Shown piece by piece: positions 6,039 to 8,681 of a DNA stretch of 8,681 nucleotides (its first letter is position 1; every line of letters begins with the position of its first letter). This DNA comes from Rhodobacter sp. (lineage in GTDB: Bacteria > Pseudomonadota > Alphaproteobacteria > Rhodobacterales > Rhodobacteraceae), in NCBI GenBank assembly GCA_027482795.1, contig JAIXVS010000338.1, positions 1-8,681 of the forward strand. The letters are read 5' to 3'. Made by a program: the position numbers and the translations under genes. Under the pieces are notes generated by a model. It saw only the letters and a list, made by a program, of their open reading frames with translations. It made no database searches and had not been told where the DNA came from.

Positions 6039-6243
6039 TTTTGCTCTCTTCCAAAGCCCAGCCAAAGGCTTGGCGCATGTCTTTCATCACGGTGCTTGTG
6101 GATTTCTCCTCGGGGGGAGACGCCTCTTCCAACTCATTGATCCGCTTGGCCAATACCGTGGCTGACCTGCGAAACAGGATTTTGGTTTCGGCCACCAACT
6201 CGGTCACATCGTCATCAGGTGTTGGGGGATGATAGGTGTTCAT
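5893..6243 (-). CDS. GTA small terminase, g1-like (TerS)
   Basis: This is the first gene of the cluster, 116 residues. In R. capsulatus, g1 has been shown to be the GTA small terminase, which regulates TerL and is needed for packaging. Unlike usual phage TerS, it lacks a clear helix-turn-helix DNA-binding domain, which fits packaging of non-specific DNA. Here the sequence starts with an acidic segment (PPTPDDDVTELVAE) and then runs as charged helices (ILFRRSATVLAKRINELEE, MKDMRQAFGWALEESKNVEK, ARFEIGSRLARLRAARDD). A coiled-coil oligomer is therefore likely, and I see no helix-turn-helix. The ATG at 6243 has GGCAGG 9 bases upstream, a rather long spacing. The 3' end overlaps g2. The call rests on position, size and composition more than on a diagnostic motif. 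Confidence 0.8.
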   Translation of the reverse strand: MNTYHPPTPDDDVTELVAETKILFRRSATVLAKRINELEEASPPEEKSTSTVMKDMRQAFGWALEESKNVEKIEKSLAAANGTVGYDLDAARFEIGSRLARLRAARDDRGVSEQSE

Positions 6244-6288
6244 AGGTTAATGCCTGCCTTTTCTGCCGTTCGCCCACCCGCGAAATGC

Positions 6289-6319
6289 AAAAACGGCGCT
6301 TGGGTTTCCCCCGCGCCGT
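6289..6319 (-). terminator. Intrinsic terminator-like hairpin in the g1 leader
   Basis: On the minus strand a 7-bp stem (ACGGCGC at 6319-6313 with GCGCCGT at 6299-6293) closes over an inner GGG-AAA-CCC stem-loop and runs into five T residues (6293-6289). This has the form of a rho-independent terminator reading in the direction of the GTA genes. It lies 113 bases after the mltG stop and 46 bases before the g1 ATG, downstream of the proposed GTA promoter. It may end mltG transcription, act as an attenuator for the GTA operon, or both. No T-run follows on the plus strand, so it is one-directional. Confidence 0.65.
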
Positions 6320-6346
6320 CCAAGACATTTCTGCCAGCATGAAAGA

Positions 6347-6376
6347 AACATGCCACAGCACCGCGCGGCATGTCAA
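6347..6376 (-). promoter_or_regulatory. Candidate sigma-70-type promoter for the GTA operon
   Basis: A perfect -35 hexamer TTGACA (6376-6371 on the minus strand) follows an A/T-rich stretch. At 18 bases spacing the best -10 is CATGTT (6352-6347), weak but matching the key A2 and T6 positions. Weak -10 elements are usual in activator-dependent promoters. Transcription would start near 6340, giving a leader of about 100 bases before g1. The RcGTA cluster is known to be driven from upstream of g1 under indirect CtrA control and direct GafA activation. The hexamers are seen; activity is inferred. Confidence 0.5.
6348..6373. promoter_or_regulatory. Inverted repeat overlapping the promoter, candidate operator
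   Basis: ACATGCC (6348-6354) and GGCATGT (6367-6373) form a perfect 7-bp inverted repeat with a 12-base spacer. One arm covers part of the -35 and the other part of the -10. Half-site centres are 19 bases apart, roughly two helical turns, which suits a dimeric regulator. The binding protein is unknown; a repressor is suggested by the overlap, and a GTA-specific activator such as GafA is an alternative. Confidence 0.45.
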
Positions 6377-6390
6377 GTTTTATGTATATA

Positions 6391-6403
6391 AATCAATAAC
6401 TTG
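6391..6403 (+). promoter_or_regulatory. Candidate IHF binding site
   Basis: AATCAATAACTTG matches the IHF consensus WATCAANNNNTTR at every defined position. An A/T-rich stretch (6377-6390, GTTTTATGTATATA) lies 5' of it, as in strong IHF sites. It sits between the CtrA-type box and the proposed -35, where a bend could bring an upstream activator to RNA polymerase. The match is seen directly; occupancy is inferred. Confidence 0.5.
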
Positions 6404-6414
6404 CGCGCGCAGGC

Positions 6415-6429
6415 TTAAGTGTTACTTAA
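6415..6429. promoter_or_regulatory. Perfect CtrA-type box TTAA-N7-TTAA
   Basis: TTAA at 6415-6418 and TTAA at 6426-6429 are separated by exactly 7 bases (GTGTTAC), the full consensus for the alphaproteobacterial response regulator CtrA. It begins 2 bases after the mltG stop and lies about 38 bases upstream of the proposed -35. CtrA is needed for GTA production in R. capsulatus and related bacteria. The box is also a short palindrome (TTAAGT-GTT-ACTTAA), which could by itself be a weak hairpin. Confidence 0.6.
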
Positions 6430-6431
6430 CC

Positions 6432-7607
6432 TTACTGCTGCGCGTCTTCTTCGGCTTTCTTGGCTTGCTCTGCCTCGATCTTGCGCCACGCTTCCACGTT
6501 TTTGTTATGTTCTTTCAACGTCTTGGCAAAGGCGTGCCCGCCTGTGCCATCGGCCACAAAGAACAAATAATCCGTGGTATCGGGGTTCAGCGCGGCCTCA
6601 ATGCTCAAACGGCCAGGGTTGGCAATTGGGGTCGGCGGCATCCCGTCGATGACATAGGTGTTATAGGGCGTTTCGCGCTGCAATTCTGACCTACGCAGGC
6701 CGCGCCCCAAAACGCCCTGCCCGTTTGTAATACCATAAATCACCGTCGGGTCGGTTTGCAGGCGCATCCCTTCGGCAATGCGGTTCAGGAAAACCGAGGC
6801 CACTTGGCGGCGCTCATCCGCCACGCCCGTTTCCTTTTCTACGATCGAGGCCATAATCAGCGCCTCTTGCGGCGTATCATAGGGCAGGCCTTCGGCGCGG
6901 GCCTCCCACAATTCGGCCAGCGTTTTGGCCTGCCGCGCCGTCATATCGGCCAAAATATCGCCCCGCACGGCCCCCTCGACAATTTCATAACTGTCGGGCG
7001 CAAGGCTGCCTTCTGGGGGAACCTCGGAAATATCCCCCGTCAAAAATTCCGCCGCCTTCAGCGATTCCACGACTTGCCAGCTGGTCACCCCTTCGGCCAG
7101 CGTGATGCGCAGGCGCAGATCAACCTTCCACGCCTCATCATCCAAAATCGCGGGGCGCGGATCGATTGCAGGGTCGTATTTGGCGACCTCGATATAATCA
7201 TTCGTCTTGGGATCCAATTCGCGCAGAATGATGTCCGCATGGTTCACCCCAATGCGGTAATTCATCTCGCGCCCGCAGGTCGATTGCCCGCCTGCCGTCA
7301 TCGCATCCAGCGCAGCCTGCATCGACACGCCCGCAGGCAGCAGATAGCTGCCAAATTTCAGATCATCGGCCTTTTCGGCATAAGACGCGCCAATGCGGAA
7401 AATCCGCTCGTTCGAAATGGCACCGCGCGCCGACAAATCTTGCGCCACCGCCGTTAGGTTAGCGCCCTTTTTCACCTCGAAACAGATGGGCTGCGCCAGT
7501 GGCCCAGCCCCCGTGTACTGCCCCTGCGCCCAGCCCAAAAGCCCAGCAAAGCCGAACAAGATAACAATCAGCAGCGTCAGTGCGCCAGATGCAATTGCCT
7601 TTGCCAT
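6432..7607 (-). CDS. mltG: Endolytic murein transglycosylase MltG (YceG family)
   Basis: MltG is an inner-membrane lytic transglycosylase that cuts nascent peptidoglycan strands internally and so limits glycan chain length. The 391-residue protein has an N-terminal membrane helix (about residues 7-27, SGALTLLIVILFGFAGLLGW). A LysM-like region follows (FEVKKGANLTAVAQDLSARG, about 43-62). The catalytic domain has SIVEKET (254-260), whose first Glu (E257) aligns with the catalytic Glu of E. coli MltG, then LQTDPTVIYG (283-292) and the YNTYVIDGMPPTPIANPG motif (315-332). The C-terminus is a charged helix. Length is near that usual for alphaproteobacteria. The ATG overlaps the fabF stop (TAATG), so translation is likely coupled; fabF-mltG is a common alphaproteobacterial pair. 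No sign of damage or of belonging to the GTA itself. Confidence 0.95.
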   Translation of the reverse strand: MAKAIASGALTLLIVILFGFAGLLGWAQGQYTGAGPLAQPICFEVKKGANLTAVAQDLSARGAISNERIFRIGASYAEKADDLKFGSYLLPAGVSMQAALDAMTAGGQSTCGREMNYRIGVNHADIILRELDPKTNDYIEVAKYDPAIDPRPAILDDEAWKVDLRLRITLAEGVTSWQVVESLKAAEFLTGDISEVPPEGSLAPDSYEIVEGAVRGDILADMTARQAKTLAELWEARAEGLPYDTPQEALIMASIVEKETGVADERRQVASVFLNRIAEGMRLQTDPTVIYGITNGQGVLGRGLRRSELQRETPYNTYVIDGMPPTPIANPGRLSIEAALNPDTTDYLFFVADGTGGHAFAKTLKEHNKNVEAWRKIEAEQAKKAEEDAQQ

Positions 7608-8681
7608 TACGTTACGCGGCCCATCACAAGGCTGGCGTTCGTGCCGCCAAAACCAAAGCTGTTGGACAGCGCCACGTCAATCTTACGCTTAACCGCCTTA
7701 TTTGCCGCCAAATCCAGTTTTGGCGCAACGGCGGGGTTATCAAGGTTGATCGTGGGCGGCGCGATTTGATCGCGGATCGCCAGCACGCAGAAAATCGCCT
7801 CAACAGCGCCAGCCGCCCCCAGTAAATGCCCAATGCTGGATTTGGTCGATGACATGGTGGCGTTTTGTGCAGCATCGCCCAGCAAACGTTCCACCGCGCC
7901 CAGCTCGATCGTGTCGGCCATGGTCGATGTGCCATGCGCATTGATATAGTCAACCGCCGCTGGGGCCAGCCCTGCCCGCTTTAGCGCCATATCCATGCTG
8001 CGATAGCCGCCTTCGCCATCTTCGGACGGTGCAGTGATGTGATGCGCATCGCCAGACAGGCCATAGCCCAAAACCTCGGCGTGAATCTTGGCCCCGCGCG
8101 CAACCGCGTGCTCGTATTCCTCCAGCACCACCACACCCGCGCCTTCGCCCATTACAAACCCATCGCGGTCGGCGTCATAAGGGCGCGATGCCTTGGTCGG
8201 GTCATCTTCCCGCTTGGTCGACAGCGCCTTGCAGGCGTTAAACCCCGCAATGCCAATTTCCGAAATCGGGCTTTCCGCGCCGCCTGCAATCATCACATCG
8301 GCATCCCCCCATTGGATCAGCCGCGCGGCATCGCCAATGGCATGGGCCCCCGTCGAACAGGCCGTGACCACCGCATGGTTTGGCCCCTTAAAGCCAAAGC
8401 GAATAGACACCTGACCCGAAATCAGGTTAATCAGCGCGCCTGGGATGAAAAACGGCGACACCCGCTTTGCGCCCTTTTCCTTAATCAAAATGGCCGTTTC
8501 GGCAATGGATGACAAACCGCCAATACCCGATCCTATCATCACCCCCGTGCGGCACTGCTCTTCAAAGGTCTTCGGCTCCCAGCCCGAATCCTGCACCGCC
8601 TGAATGGCCGCAGCCATGCCATACAGAATGAAATCATCGACCTTGCGGCGGTCTTTCGGCTCCATCCAATCATCGGGGTTA
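7607..8681 (-). CDS. fabF: 3-oxoacyl-ACP synthase II (KAS II), 5' end beyond the window
   Basis: FabF condenses malonyl-ACP with acyl-ACP in the elongation steps of cytosolic type II fatty acid synthesis. The visible 357 residues include the upstream NPDDW and then MEPKDRRKVDDFILYG, so the gene continues past the window edge; the ATG at 8665 is internal. The thiolase-fold active site is complete: nucleophilic Cys in VVTACSTGAHAIG (codon at 8359-8357), the first His in INAHGTSTMADTIE and the second His in SSTKSSIGHLLGAAGAVEA. The C-terminal NSFGFGGTNASLV is a family hallmark. About 60 N-terminal residues should be missing, judged from usual FabF length. The stop TAA overlaps the mltG ATG by one base. 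Confidence 0.96.
   Translation of the reverse strand, partial: NPDDWMEPKDRRKVDDFILYGMAAAIQAVQDSGWEPKTFEEQCRTGVMIGSGIGGLSSIAETAILIKEKGAKRVSPFFIPGALINLISGQVSIRFGFKGPNHAVVTACSTGAHAIGDAARLIQWGDADVMIAGGAESPISEIGIAGFNACKALSTKREDDPTKASRPYDADRDGFVMGEGAGVVVLEEYEHAVARGAKIHAEVLGYGLSGDAHHITAPSEDGEGGYRSMDMALKRAGLAPAAVDYINAHGTSTMADTIELGAVERLLGDAAQNATMSSTKSSIGHLLGAAGAVEAIFCVLAIRDQIAPPTINLDNPAVAPKLDLAANKAVKRKIDVALSNSFGFGGTNASLVMGRVT

Larger units (their letters stand above)
1..6243 (-). other. Gene transfer agent (RcGTA-like) cluster, head-gene half
   Basis: Nine consecutive minus-strand genes have the content and order of the RcGTA head module: small terminase, large terminase, portal, small membrane protein, prohead protease, HK97 capsid, adaptor, stopper and tail terminator. 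RcGTA-type elements are domesticated phages that package random pieces of the host genome and deliver them to relatives. The head genes match siphovirus (HK97-type) families. The cluster starts immediately after the housekeeping pair fabF-mltG, and no integrase, repressor, replication gene or attachment repeat is seen between them. The cluster continues past position 1, so tail and host-specificity genes cannot be assessed. A defective or intact HK97-like prophage is the alternative. The gene order, including the g3.5 gene, and the absence of visible phage control genes favour a GTA. Confidence 0.88.

Noticed and set aside
6039..6065. TTG start for the large terminase at 6065
   Set aside because: It is a rare start codon without a ribosome binding site and would further enlarge the overlap with g1; ATG starts at 6038 or 6002 are better.
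5388..6140. Plus-strand open frame of 250 codons antisense to the terminase gene
   Set aside because: It lies opposite a clear terminase with full motifs, is rich in Arg/Pro/His/Ala as expected of a GC-rich antisense frame, and has no recognisable domain.
1..6243. Ordinary HK97-like prophage
   Set aside because: No integrase, repressor, replication or attachment sequences are visible beside fabF-mltG. Gene order, including g3.5, and the unusual TerS match RcGTA. The unseen flank leaves slight doubt.
6415..6429. Reading the TTAAGT-GTT-ACTTAA palindrome as the mltG terminator
   Set aside because: The 6-bp stem is A/T-rich and weak, with no T-run after it. The exact CtrA spacing is a better explanation, and a far better terminator lies at 6289-6319.
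1..8681. tRNA, rRNA, CRISPR array or insertion sequence
   Set aside because: No cloverleaf or conserved rRNA sequence, no regularly spaced repeats and no transposase frame were seen on either strand. No gene-free stretch exceeds 190 bases.

Overview
The window suggests an alphaproteobacterium of the Rhodobacterales (Rhodobacter/Roseobacter type). The evidence is GC-rich coding, a fabF-mltG housekeeping pair, and a run of genes in the order and with the protein types of the Rhodobacter capsulatus gene transfer agent (RcGTA). All real genes lie on the minus strand, so biological order runs from high to low coordinates. Family assignments rest on reading translated sequence and motifs. No database search was run, and no species is claimed.

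Region 1 (8681-6432) is chromosomal housekeeping. It holds the 3' part of fabF (beta-ketoacyl-ACP synthase II, with Cys-His-His triad) and then mltG (endolytic murein transglycosylase, with a SIVEKET active-site motif). The fabF stop overlaps the mltG start as TAATG.

Region 2 (6431-6244) is a 188-base intergenic control region. In transcription order it holds a perfect CtrA-type box (TTAA-N7-TTAA), a perfect IHF consensus match with an A/T-rich flank, and a TTGACA -35 element with a weak -10. A 7-bp inverted repeat covers both promoter elements. A hairpin plus T-run that looks like an intrinsic terminator follows, before the first GTA gene. This is the most interesting part of the window.

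Region 3 (6243-1) is the first half of a GTA structural cluster: small terminase (g1), large terminase (g2), portal (g3), a small coiled-coil/membrane protein (g3.5), HK97-type prohead protease (g4), major capsid protein (g5), head-tail adaptor (g6), head closure/stopper (g7), and the start of the tail terminator (g8, cut by the window edge). Most junctions are ATGA overlaps or abutting stop/start codons, which fits one co-transcribed operon. The exceptions are the gaps before g3, g5 and g6. The g5-g6 gap contains two strong inverted repeats, one ending at the ribosome binding site of g6.

Together the genes would build a small tailed head. TerS/TerL package host DNA through the portal into a capsid matured by the g4 protease, and g6-g8 join the head to the tail. 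No integrase, repressor or replication gene is visible, and the cluster sits directly beside conserved housekeeping genes. A domesticated GTA therefore fits better than an ordinary prophage, although the tail genes and flanks beyond the window are not seen.
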